From Sulfurimonas sp. hsl 1-7 (GTDB lineage: Bacteria; Campylobacterota; Campylobacteria; Campylobacterales; Sulfurimonadaceae): a DNA stretch of 64,000 nt. The position numbers and the translations under genes were made by a program. The notes below the pieces were generated by a model, which was not told where the DNA came from, made no database searches, and was given only the letters and a program-made list of their open reading frames with translations. This document shows, one piece after another, positions 47,378 to 55,888 of the stretch; within the stretch, counting starts at the first letter, position 1, and each line of letters begins with the position of its first letter. The stretch lies in contig NZ_JAUIRR010000001.1 of assembly GCF_030577135.1 (NCBI RefSeq), positions 434,001 to 498,000 on the forward strand, in the 5' to 3' direction.

Positions 47378-48192
47378 AAAAACTATTTGTAATATTGATT
47401 TTAGTAAGTGGTTTAAGTGCCAGCACGATGTTTACCCTCAGTGGTATTAAAAAAGTATATCCTGTTGTAGAGATAAGCGGTAAAGATCTGCCAAAAGAGT
47501 TTAAAGCAACTGCACAAGAGGAGATTAGAACTATTCTTGATGAACTCGGTATCAGTTATAAAGGGTACGATCAAAGAGCTTTAGCACTTTTAATAAGTTC
47601 TAGATATATTGAAAATACTTTGTTAATTACTATGAAACTTGAGATAGGTGAGCAGGTTCTAAGAGTAGATTCAAAACAAAAAACATTTGCTATCACTTAT
47701 GAGAGTGCAGAGAGTATACCTGTACGTGATAAAGAGGAGATAGCAGATCAACTAGAAGACGGTTTAATGGTACTTTTAGACAGATTTAGCGAGCAGTATA
47801 TTGAAGAGAATAAAAAGATCGTAAAAGTAGATCTTAAAAATGACGACTTTTCTAAACTTGGATATGAAACAGATTATAATGCAGCCGTTAAAAAAGCACA
47901 AAAGTTAAAAAAGCCTATCTTGCTTGTACTTGTGGCAAATTACTGCCCATGGTGTAGAAAATTTGAAGAGAACGTACTTCGTAAAAAAGATGTAAACGAA
48001 CTGATTCAAAGTAAATATGTTCCGTTGATTATAAATAAAGAAAAAGGCGGCTTTCCAAAAGAGTTAGACATCTCTTTTACACCTATTACACACTTTATTA
48101 ATTACAAAACATTAAAAAGTGAAAAAATGATCGCAGGTTATAACAATAAAGATGAATTTTTGTATACTTTAAGGAACTTTACTTCAAAATAA
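47374..48192 (+). CDS. Periplasmic thioredoxin-like protein
   Basis: A 272-residue protein with a signal peptide (MKKLFVILILVSGLSAST). The N-terminal part (20-155) has no recognised domain; the C-terminal thioredoxin domain (about 165-272) carries VANYCPWCRKFEENVL, with a CPWC redox site, and a cis-Pro in ISFTPITHF. This resembles the DsbD-gamma/thioredoxin_7 group acting in the periplasm. It starts with TTG, overlapping the preceding stop by four bases, so the two are translationally coupled. The linked lyase gives no clue to its client. Confidence 0.8.
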   Translation: MKKLFVILILVSGLSASTMFTLSGIKKVYPVVEISGKDLPKEFKATAQEEIRTILDELGISYKGYDQRALALLISSRYIENTLLITMKLEIGEQVLRVDSKQKTFAITYESAESIPVRDKEEIADQLEDGLMVLLDRFSEQYIEENKKIVKVDLKNDDFSKLGYETDYNAAVKKAQKLKKPILLVLVANYCPWCRKFEENVLRKKDVNELIQSKYVPLIINKEKGGFPKELDISFTPITHFINYKTLKSEKMIAGYNNKDEFLYTLRNFTSK

Positions 48193-48210
48193 ACTCTAAG
48201 GAGTTTTACT

Positions 48211-51200
48211 ATGAAACATCACAATGACACCATAGATGCAAATGAGGCGGTGGCACAAGTTGCTTATAAGATAAACGAAGTTATCGCAATTTATCCGATC
48301 ACTCCTGCATCTGTTATGGGAGAGTTGTGTGATCTTTATGCTTCTCATCAAGAAAAGAACATCTTAGGCACAGTCCCCGATGTTATAGAGATGCAAAGTG
48401 AAGGGGGGGCCAGCGGTGCAGTTCACGGCGCTCTTCAAAGCGGGGCACTTACAACTACATTTACGGCCTCTCAAGGGTTACTTTTAATGATGCCAAATAT
48501 GTACAAAATAGCAGGGGAATTGACACCTACTGTTTTTCATATAGCGGCACGCTCGATCGCTGCACAGGCTCTCTCTATTTTCGGTGATCATAGTGATGTT
48601 ATGAGTGTTCGTCAAACCGGTTTTGCGATGCTTTGCTCCAATTCCGTTCAAGAAGCGCATGACATGACTTTGATCTCCCAATCCGCAACCCTTAAATCGC
48701 GCATCCCTTTCTTACACTTTTTTGACGGTTTTAGAACCTCTCACGAAGTGGATAAAATAGAGTTGCTTGACGATGCAACTATCAAATATATGCTTGATGA
48801 TACTCTTATTCAGGCTCATAGAGAAAGAGCACTTACCCCTGACCACCCTTTTATCCGCGGTACTTCGCAAAACCCTGATGTTTACTTTCAAGGGCGCGAG
48901 AGTGTTAACAGCTACTATGAGATAACTCCCGAGATTGTTCAAGAGTGTATGGAGGAGTTTAAAACGCTTACAGGAAGAGAGTATCATCTCTTTGATTATG
49001 TAGGTGCAGAGGATGCCGAGCGTGTGATCATCTTAATGGGTTCAGGTGCTGAAGCTGTACATGAAACGGTAGAGTATTTAACTAAGACTGGCGAGAAAGT
49101 GGGTGTGCTTAAAGTAAGACTTTACCGACCGTTTTCAATCAAACACTTTATAGATGCTTTGCCAAATACAGTGAAATCGATTGCCGTGCTCGATCGTACC
49201 AAAGAGGCGGGTTCAGTGGGTGAGCCACTTTATCTTGATGTGGTTGGTGCATTTAACGAAGCCAAAGAGGATGGAAGTTTAACCTACGAGACTCCATTTA
49301 TCATAGGTGGACGTTACGGGCTCTCTTCAAAAGAGTTTACACCTGCTATGATCAAAGCTATCTATGATGAAATAAGCAAAGAAAAACCGAAGATCCATTT
49401 TACGATCGGGATTAACGATGATGTGACACATACGTCACTAGAGTACGATCCAGACTTTGCATTGCCGAAAAACGGCACTTTTGAAGCTATCTTTTTTGGT
49501 CTCGGATCTGACGGTACGGTGGGGGCAAATAAAAACTCGATCAAAATCATTGGGACACAGACAGATAATTATGCCCAAGGCTATTTTGTATACGATTCTA
49601 AAAAGTCCGGTTCTATGACAACATCGCATCTGCGTTTTGGTCCAAACCCGATCCATTCAACATACTTGATAGAAAAAGCTGATTTTGTAGCGTGTCATCA
49701 AAGTGTATTTATGGAGAAGTTTGACATCCTGCAACATGCTAAAGAGGGGGCGGTCTTTTTATTGAACTCTCCGTTTGATAAAGAACATGTATGGGATCAT
49801 CTCCCTCGCTCGATCCAAGAGGAGATGATCCAAAAGCGTATCAAATTTTATGTGGTTGACGGATACAGGGTAGCAAAAGAGAGCGGGATGAAGCGACGCA
49901 TCAATACGGTGATGCAAACCTGCTTCTTTGCAATATCTGGAGTACTCGAACCTGATGAAGCGATAGCACAGATCAAAAAGTATATAGAAAAAACATACGG
50001 GAAAAAGAGTCAGGAGTTGGTGGAGCTGAACTTCAAAGCAGTTGACAGTGCACTCTCCCATCTTTTTGAAGTGCAACTCCCTAAAGAAGCAACAGGAAAA
50101 AGGGAATTTATCTCTCCTGTAAAAGGGAAAATAAGCAAGTTCGTCGCCGATGTAACGGCAAACATTATAGAAGGTCACGGAGATGCTATTCCTGTGAGTA
50201 TGATACCTTCAGACGGAACCTGGCCAACCTCTACGACACAGTTTGAAAAAAGAAATATTGCTTTAGAGATTCCGGTTTGGGATCCAAGCAGTTGTGTACA
50301 GTGTAACGAGTGTGTACTTGTCTGTCCACATGCGGTAATCCGCTCAAAATTAGTTGACGATGCACACTTGCAAGATGCACCTGAAGGTTTTAAAGCAGTG
50401 AAAACAAAAGGGAAAAGTTATCTCGAAAACGGTAATTTTACACTCCAGATCTCGGCTGAGGATTGTACGGGATGCTCACTTTGTACAGAGGTGTGTATAG
50501 GGCTCAATAAAGAGAGCGAAGAGTTAAAAGCTATCAATATGACACCGACTTCTCAAATAGACAAAGACAAAGAGGAAAAAATTTGGGAATACTTTTTAGA
50601 GATTCCCGAATTTGATCGCGGGCAACTCAACCATGCAAAAGTAAAAGACTCACAGTTTTTACAGCCTCTTTTTGAGTTCTCGGGAGCGTGTCCGGGATGT
50701 GGTGAGACACCTTACATAAAACTTGCAACGCAGCTTTTCGGTGATCGCATGATTGTGGCAAATGCAACAGGATGTTCATCGATCTACGGAGGAAATCTCC
50801 CTACAACCCCTTGGGCAACAAACAAAGACGGACTAGGACCTGCCTGGTCTAACTCACTTTTTGAGGACAATGCGGAGTTTGGGCTTGGATTTCGTCTGAC
50901 AATAGACAAACATGAGGTTCAAGCTAAAGAGCTTGTAAATGAACTTCGTAAGGAGATAGGCGAAGATCTCAGCGATGCAATTTTAGGTGCTACACAAACG
51001 CTTGAAGCAGATATTTTTGCACAAAGAGAGCGTGTAAAAGAGCTTAAAAGCAAGATTGAAAAACTAGATAGTGAAGATGCGTGTAATCTCATTAGTTTAG
51101 CCGATTATCTGGTAAAAAAATCGGTTTGGATTATAGGCGGTGACGGCTGGGCATATGATATCGGTTACGGCGGGCTTGATCATGTTCTGGCAAGCGGGAA

Positions 51201-51759
51201 AAATGTTAATATCTTGGTTCTTGATACACAGGTGTATTCAAATACCGGGGGACAACAATCTAAAGCAACACCTGAGGGTGCAGTGGCGAAATTTGCAGCC
51301 AGCGGGAAGCCTTCAAATGCAAAAGATTTAGCTCTTATGGCTATGTCATATGAGAATGTATATGTAAGTCGTGTAGCGATGGGTGCCAACTATTCTCAAA
51401 CAGTAAAAGCGTTTGCCGAAGCGGAAGCGTACGAAGGGGTTTCGATAATCATTGCCTATTCCCACTGTATAGCTCACGGCTACGATCTGAAATATGGAAT
51501 GGATCAGCAAAAACTTGCAGTTGATTGCGGGCTGTGGCCGATGTTCAGATATAACCCAGAGCTCTTAAAAGAGGGAAAAAATCCTATGCATTTAGATTAT
51601 AAGGGGCCGAAAATTCCTGTAAAAGATTATATGTACAACGAAACACGATTCTCTATGGTACATCAGGCAGATGCTCAAACAGCGCAAGAGTTCTTAAATG
51701 CAGCAGAACAACATGCACAAGACCTATTTAAAAAGTATTCAAAATTGGCTGAGGATTAG
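48211..51759 (+). CDS. nifJ: Pyruvate:ferredoxin (flavodoxin) oxidoreductase
   Basis: A 1182-residue single-chain enzyme interconverting pyruvate and acetyl-CoA plus CO2 with ferredoxin or flavodoxin; in reverse it fixes CO2. Order: domain I with IYPITPASVMGELCD, gamma-like domain, two 4Fe-4S motifs CVQCNECVLVCP (about 694) and CTGCSLCTEVC (about 751), proximal cluster GACPGCGETP (about 826), and TPP-binding GDGWAYDIGYGG (about 975) with DTQVYSNTGGQ. The length is normal (about 1170-1190). The start is ATG behind AAGGAG. It would feed PEP synthase in the same window. Confidence 0.97.
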   Translation: MKHHNDTIDANEAVAQVAYKINEVIAIYPITPASVMGELCDLYASHQEKNILGTVPDVIEMQSEGGASGAVHGALQSGALTTTFTASQGLLLMMPNMYKIAGELTPTVFHIAARSIAAQALSIFGDHSDVMSVRQTGFAMLCSNSVQEAHDMTLISQSATLKSRIPFLHFFDGFRTSHEVDKIELLDDATIKYMLDDTLIQAHRERALTPDHPFIRGTSQNPDVYFQGRESVNSYYEITPEIVQECMEEFKTLTGREYHLFDYVGAEDAERVIILMGSGAEAVHETVEYLTKTGEKVGVLKVRLYRPFSIKHFIDALPNTVKSIAVLDRTKEAGSVGEPLYLDVVGAFNEAKEDGSLTYETPFIIGGRYGLSSKEFTPAMIKAIYDEISKEKPKIHFTIGINDDVTHTSLEYDPDFALPKNGTFEAIFFGLGSDGTVGANKNSIKIIGTQTDNYAQGYFVYDSKKSGSMTTSHLRFGPNPIHSTYLIEKADFVACHQSVFMEKFDILQHAKEGAVFLLNSPFDKEHVWDHLPRSIQEEMIQKRIKFYVVDGYRVAKESGMKRRINTVMQTCFFAISGVLEPDEAIAQIKKYIEKTYGKKSQELVELNFKAVDSALSHLFEVQLPKEATGKREFISPVKGKISKFVADVTANIIEGHGDAIPVSMIPSDGTWPTSTTQFEKRNIALEIPVWDPSSCVQCNECVLVCPHAVIRSKLVDDAHLQDAPEGFKAVKTKGKSYLENGNFTLQISAEDCTGCSLCTEVCIGLNKESEELKAINMTPTSQIDKDKEEKIWEYFLEIPEFDRGQLNHAKVKDSQFLQPLFEFSGACPGCGETPYIKLATQLFGDRMIVANATGCSSIYGGNLPTTPWATNKDGLGPAWSNSLFEDNAEFGLGFRLTIDKHEVQAKELVNELRKEIGEDLSDAILGATQTLEADIFAQRERVKELKSKIEKLDSEDACNLISLADYLVKKSVWIIGGDGWAYDIGYGGLDHVLASGKNVNILVLDTQVYSNTGGQQSKATPEGAVAKFAASGKPSNAKDLALMAMSYENVYVSRVAMGANYSQTVKAFAEAEAYEGVSIIIAYSHCIAHGYDLKYGMDQQKLAVDCGLWPMFRYNPELLKEGKNPMHLDYKGPKIPVKDYMYNETRFSMVHQADAQTAQEFLNAAEQHAQDLFKKYSKLAED

Positions 51760-52686
51760 ATGATGGATTATCAAAAAATATTAGAGGAGATAGCCGCGGA
51801 GGTAAAACCACTGTTGCATAAAGGTAAAGTGGCTGATTATATCCCGGCGCTCTCAGAAGTAAATCCTGAACATTTTGCATTTTCTATAACACTCTCTGAC
51901 GGGACTCAGTATCATGTAGGAGACTCGCAAACCCTTTTTTCTATACAAAGTATCTCCAAGGTTTTTACTTTTATTCTTTCCTTGAAGGCTTACGGTACAC
52001 ATATGTATGATCGTATAGGAGTTGAGCCCTCAGGTAATCCGTTTAATTCACTGGTACAGCTTGAGTATGAACATGGCAAGCCTCGTAATCCTTTTATCAA
52101 TGCGGGTGCCGTAAATGTTACAGATGCTCTTGTAAGTCACTACGGCAGCTGCGAAATAACAATTTCAGAGGTACTAGAGTTTATCCGCTCTATAGCAGAT
52201 GACAATAGTATCGGCTTTAGTGAGAGGGTAGCTGCTTCAGAGATGGAGCATGGGTTTAGAAACATGGCTTTAGCGAACTTGATGAAAAGTTTTAATAATT
52301 TTGATAATTGTGTCGAAGAGGTTGTAAAAACATATTTTAAACATTGTGCTATTGAGATGAATACCGATATGCTCTCACGTGCTATGCTTTTTCTATCAAA
52401 CTATGGAAAAGACCCGATCAATGGAAAAACCTATATAACTCCGCAACAGGTTAAAAGGGTTAATGCCGTGATGCTTACCTGCGGTCATTATGATGCTTCG
52501 GGTGATTTTGCTTTTCATGTTGGACTTCCCGGGAAAAGTGGTGTCGGAGGGGGTATTGTTGCTGTAATACCTGATGTGATGGGTATTGCTGTTTGGTCAC
52601 CGGGATTAAATGCTCAAGGTAATTCTCTGGTGGGGACAAAAGCCTTGGAGCTTTTTACGACAAAAACAGGACTCTCTATCTTTTAA
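51760..52686 (+). CDS. glsA: Glutaminase
   Basis: A 308-residue serine-dependent beta-lactamase-fold glutaminase that hydrolyses glutamine to glutamate and ammonia. It contains SIQSISKVFTF (catalytic Ser-x-x-Lys), EPSGNPFNS, GKPRNPFINAGAV, and VGLPGKSGVGGGI with the oxyanion-hole region. Length equals the family norm (about 308-310). ATG follows the nifJ stop directly, with a second ATG next to it. Its end overlaps the convergent tonB stop by four bases. Confidence 0.95.
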   Translation: MMDYQKILEEIAAEVKPLLHKGKVADYIPALSEVNPEHFAFSITLSDGTQYHVGDSQTLFSIQSISKVFTFILSLKAYGTHMYDRIGVEPSGNPFNSLVQLEYEHGKPRNPFINAGAVNVTDALVSHYGSCEITISEVLEFIRSIADDNSIGFSERVAASEMEHGFRNMALANLMKSFNNFDNCVEEVVKTYFKHCAIEMNTDMLSRAMLFLSNYGKDPINGKTYITPQQVKRVNAVMLTCGHYDASGDFAFHVGLPGKSGVGGGIVAVIPDVMGIAVWSPGLNAQGNSLVGTKALELFTTKTGLSIF

Positions 52687-53561
52687 TAATGGGCTAAATG
52701 ATAGTAAACATTGTAACGGATAAGAGTCTTCTCTTTCGGGCGAGGATACTTACTATATGCGTACTCGATCGTCTCTTTAGTCGTATCATCTAAAATATAA
52801 TAACCACTCTTGCTTAAAAATTTAAAGTCGCTTATATCTCCGTTTGGATGGAGATAAAACTGCACAACATTGTTTCTGTTTACATTGAGATTGCGTTTGA
52901 TGTTTACACGTGCTACACGGTTAAGTACCTGTTGCGTGATACGTCTCATAATCTCTTGATTATCTAAGATATATTGCTGTTGTCCGGGAGTGAGTTTTCC
53001 AAACTCTTCACCGTAAAGCTCTTTAATGTTTTGAGAGATATTTCCGCCGTTTGCATAGCTTTTTTTCTTCTGTTTTGATTCCTCTTTAGATTTGTCTTCA
53101 TAGAGCCAAGCCATCGATTCTTTAGGTTTTTGAGTCTCTTTTGTCTGGTTACGATCTTCCTGTTTTGCTAAAAGGGGAATATAGGGTTTTTTCGGTGGTA
53201 AAAGCTCAATTTTCGGCTTTTGTACCTCCGGTGCTTTTTCCACTTTTTTAGGCTTGTTTAAAACAGGTTTTTTGAGAGGTTGTTTCGGTTCAAACTTTAC
53301 AGGGGGCTGTTTAACGATTTTCTCTAACTGTGAACCTTTTGGCATCGGCGGAGCCTCTTTAGGATCAGGCAGTTTCTTTTTTGTAAGCCCTGAGTCTTTA
53401 TGTTTTTTAGGTAGCTCTTTTAAAGAGATCTTGATCTTGTTTTCTTCTACAGGTTTTGTTTTTTTAAGCTCAGGAGAGTATAGGGAGAGTAACCAAAAAA
53501 GCAATAGTATAAGAAGATGCACTAAAATAGCAACGAAAAGTGCAAAAGTAGACCTGTTCAA
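52683..53561 (-). CDS. tonB: TonB-like energy transducer
   Basis: A 292-residue protein with an N-terminal membrane anchor (VAILVHLLILLLFWLLSLY, about 9-27), a Pro/Lys-rich stretch (40-140, repeats of PKKPK-type), a polar linker, and a C-terminal TonB-like domain (about 205-292: VVQFYLHPNGDISDFKFLSKSGYYILDDTTKETI). TonB transfers proton motive force to outer-membrane receptors. No exbB, exbD or receptor gene lies beside it. TolA-like function is possible since TolA shares this architecture. Confidence 0.78.
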   Translation of the reverse strand: MNRSTFALFVAILVHLLILLLFWLLSLYSPELKKTKPVEENKIKISLKELPKKHKDSGLTKKKLPDPKEAPPMPKGSQLEKIVKQPPVKFEPKQPLKKPVLNKPKKVEKAPEVQKPKIELLPPKKPYIPLLAKQEDRNQTKETQKPKESMAWLYEDKSKEESKQKKKSYANGGNISQNIKELYGEEFGKLTPGQQQYILDNQEIMRRITQQVLNRVARVNIKRNLNVNRNNVVQFYLHPNGDISDFKFLSKSGYYILDDTTKETIEYAYSKYPRPKEKTLIRYNVYYHLAHY

Positions 53562-53660
53562 GAAAATCCTATAGTTGTTTATTTATTGCAGGATTATAAC
53601 AAATCAATATTAATACAACTTCGATATAATAAGAAAAATATTTATAGAAGGCGATTGTAA

Positions 53661-54953
53661 ATGGGTACACAAACATCTAAACAAGCATTTGAGGAAGCAC
53701 AAGAACTTATACCTGGCGGTGTAAATTCTCCCGTGCGTGCATTTAAAAGTGTTGGAGGGACTCCAATCTTTATCACTGAAGGTGAGGGTGCGTATCTTAA
53801 AGATGTAGATGGTAATAAGTATGTTGATTATGTACAAAGCTGGGGGCCGTTAATTTTCGGTCATAGAGATGAGAGTATTGAGAGTGCTGTAATTGAAGCG
53901 GTAAAACACGGACTAAGTTTCGGAGCTCCTACTCAAGCAGAGACTGAACTAGCAAAACTTGTGGTAGGTCTTTTTGATTCGATCGATAAAGTAAGATTTG
54001 TTAGCAGCGGTACGGAAGCGGTTATGAGTGCTATCCGTTTAGCGCGTGGATATACAAACAGAGACGACATCGTAAAATTTACGGGTTGTTATCACGGGCA
54101 CAGTGACTCACTTTTAGTTGAAGCGGGAAGCGGTGCGGCAACTTTCGGTTCTCCAAGTTCTCCGGGTGTACCTGCTGACTTTACAAAACATACACTTTTA
54201 GCTGAGTACAACAACATAGAGAGTGTAAAAAAATGTTTTGCAGACTCTGACAATATCGCATGTGTGATCATTGAACCAATCGCTGGAAATATGGGACTTG
54301 TACCTGCTGATAAAGAGTTTTTACATGAACTAAGAAAGTTATGTGATGAAAATGGTGCACTTCTGATTTTCGATGAAGTTATGTCAGGATTCCGTGCTAC
54401 AGTAAACGGTGCAGAGTCAATTACGGGTGTAAAACCTGACATCGTAACACTTGGAAAAGTGATCGGTGGCGGTATGCCTGTTGGTGCTTTTGGTGCAAGA
54501 GCTGAGATTATGGCACAACTTTCACCTGAAGGTCCTGTATATCAAGCAGGAACACTAAGCGGTAACCCTGTTGCTATGGCAGCAGGATATGCGGCACTTT
54601 CAAAACTAAAACAAAATGCAAGAGTGATCGATGTTCTTAACACTAGAGCAAAAAGACTTGTTGAGGGTATGCAAGCAGCTGCACGCGAATGCGGTATAAC
54701 AATGCAGATCGACACGCGTGGAAGTATGTTCGGCTTTTTCTTTAATGAAAACCCTGTTAAAAACTTTAACGATGCTACGAAAACGGACGCTGAACTTTTC
54801 GCAAAATTTCATGCAGGAATGTTAGCAGAGGGGTATTACTTCGCTTGTTCACTGTATGAAACAGGTTTCATCTCAACTGCCGTAACGGATGAGATGATTG
54901 AAGACACAATTAAAGCAAGTGCAAAAGTACTAAAAGAGATTACAAATGGATAA
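53661..54953 (+). CDS. hemL: Glutamate-1-semialdehyde 2,1-aminomutase
   Basis: A 430-residue PLP enzyme of the C5 haem route converting glutamate-1-semialdehyde to 5-aminolevulinate. [10 protein letters not shown] and [20 protein letters not shown] begin it; [24 protein letters not shown] and [16 protein letters not shown] (PLP Lys near 265) are conserved, as is [10 protein letters not shown]. Length is typical. Its end overlaps the AtpZ-like gene by eight bases. Confidence 0.97.
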   Translation: MGTQTSKQAFEEAQELIPGGVNSPVRAFKSVGGTPIFITEGEGAYLKDVDGNKYVDYVQSWGPLIFGHRDESIESAVIEAVKHGLSFGAPTQAETELAKLVVGLFDSIDKVRFVSSGTEAVMSAIRLARGYTNRDDIVKFTGCYHGHSDSLLVEAGSGAATFGSPSSPGVPADFTKHTLLAEYNNIESVKKCFADSDNIACVIIEPIAGNMGLVPADKEFLHELRKLCDENGALLIFDEVMSGFRATVNGAESITGVKPDIVTLGKVIGGGMPVGAFGARAEIMAQLSPEGPVYQAGTLSGNPVAMAAGYAALSKLKQNARVIDVLNTRAKRLVEGMQAAARECGITMQIDTRGSMFGFFFNENPVKNFNDATKTDAELFAKFHAGMLAEGYYFACSLYETGFISTAVTDEMIEDTIKASAKVLKEITNG

Positions 54954-55269
54954 TAAAAATCAAGAAGAACAACCTCGTTTTAAACCCCTTATAGAAGCAG
55001 CGGATCATCTCTCTTTAGGGATCTCGATCGTAGTTGCCGTACTTATGGGTGTAGGTATAGGATGGCTGCTACAACGTTGGACAGGTGTAGCTTGGACAAT
55101 GTTTATCGGTGTATTTATCGGTATAGCTGCGGCAATTCTTAACGTATATAAAGCGTATTCAAAACAATACAAAGAGTATGAAGAGCTTGCAAAAGAGAGA
55201 AGTGAGCGTATGAAGCCTCATTTTGACAAAGATGAAGATGATGAGGACTATGGTGAGAAAAACTATTAG
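54946..55269 (+). CDS. AtpZ/AtpI-family small membrane protein
   Basis: A 107-residue protein with two membrane helices (about 23-44 and 49-66): [21 protein letters not shown] and [18 protein letters not shown]. This is the AtpZ/AtpI (ATPase_gene1) pattern, found near ATP synthase in other bacteria and proposed to move magnesium or calcium or aid assembly. In this region no atp genes are present; it is coupled to hemL by an overlap. A charged tail ([14 protein letters not shown]) follows. The next gene overlaps its end by 20 bases. Confidence 0.75.
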   Translation: MDNKNQEEQPRFKPLIEAADHLSLGISIVVAVLMGVGIGWLLQRWTGVAWTMFIGVFIGIAAAILNVYKAYSKQYKEYEELAKERSERMKPHFDKDEDDEDYGEKNY

Positions 55270-55762
55270 TCTTTTTCTGATTGCTCAAGGTCTTATTTTA
55301 CTTACGTTTTTATTTTCTTACGAAGCTTTTATAAACGTAGAAGTAGCATTTTTTAGCTCTTTTTTAATTATTATAGGCTCATCATTAGCATATAAAAATA
55401 TGGTAAAAAAAGATCTTGCATCGGGTAAGTACGAAGAGAAGCGTGATCTACTTGATGAGATCGATGACAAGTATGAACTCTACGATGATGAACCGATCAA
55501 TGAAGCTCCTGCTGAAGAGCTGGATCTTAAAGAGATCGTAAAAGAGGAGAAAGCTAAGATCAAAACTTTTAGCCTGAGCTCTATGAAGTACGGTACAAAA
55601 GGGGGCTTTTCCCTTTTAAGACTTGTACCGTATATATTTTTAATACTAGGCTTTATTGCCTTGAAAAACAATGAGATACTAAATCTCGCCTTTTACCTTC
55701 CTGCACTTGCATTTGGTATAGTTATCGCCTCTTTAATCTCCAAAGAGACGGTAGCTAAATAA
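55250..55762 (+). CDS. Hypothetical membrane protein
   Basis: A 170-residue protein with two N-terminal helices (about 4-23 and 27-45), a long charged cytoplasmic stretch (KEIVKEEKAKIK), and two C-terminal helices (about 124-140 and 146-162). I start at 55250 (MVRKTISLF), preceded by GAGG and overlapping the AtpZ-like gene by 20 bases; a longer version from 55223 would begin with Met/Lys-rich sequence in the overlap. No family is recognised; the overlap suggests co-expression with hemL. Confidence 0.6.
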   Translation: MVRKTISLFLIAQGLILLTFLFSYEAFINVEVAFFSSFLIIIGSSLAYKNMVKKDLASGKYEEKRDLLDEIDDKYELYDDEPINEAPAEELDLKEIVKEEKAKIKTFSLSSMKYGTKGGFSLLRLVPYIFLILGFIALKNNEILNLAFYLPALAFGIVIASLISKETVAK

Positions 55763-55775
55763 TTCTCTAAAAAAT

Positions 55776-55781
55776 TATAAT
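55776..55781 (+). promoter_or_regulatory. -10 box for the second P-type ATPase
   Basis: TATAAT whose last base begins the inverted repeat at 55781. The leader to the ATG at 55889 would be about 100 bases. Confidence 0.5.
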
Positions 55782-55800
55782 GCTCCATAACAATGGAGCA
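55781..55800. promoter_or_regulatory. 8-bp palindrome at the ATPase transcription start
   Basis: TGCTCCAT, AACA, ATGGAGCA: a perfect inverted repeat over the predicted start site. Position suggests an operator; it can also fold as an RNA hairpin. There is no T-run for termination. Confidence 0.5.
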
Positions 55801-55847
55801 GATTCTATCTCATATTAATTCTTTTAATAATATACTAAGAGGAACTA

Positions 55848-55873
55848 AGTTAGATTGCATAATAACTCTAACT
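55848..55873 (+). promoter_or_regulatory. Leader hairpin before the ATPase ribosome site
   Basis: AGTTAGA and TCTAACT form a 7-bp stem with a 12-base loop, ending five bases before GGAGGT. This could affect initiation, but no known riboswitch is recognised. Confidence 0.35.
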
Positions 55874-55888
55874 GTTTTGGAGGTTAGT

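Noticed and set aside
48251-48264. TGGCACAAGTTGCT as a sigma-54 promoter
   Set aside because: It lies inside nifJ and has only 8 bases between GG and GC instead of 10.
49759-50178. 139-codon minus-strand frame inside nifJ
   Set aside because: Antisense shadow of a strongly conserved gene; composition is that of a reversed coding strand.
55793-55888. N-terminal extension of the second P-type ATPase
   Set aside because: The upstream ATG is inside the palindrome with no ribosome site; GGAGGT before 55889 decides the start.
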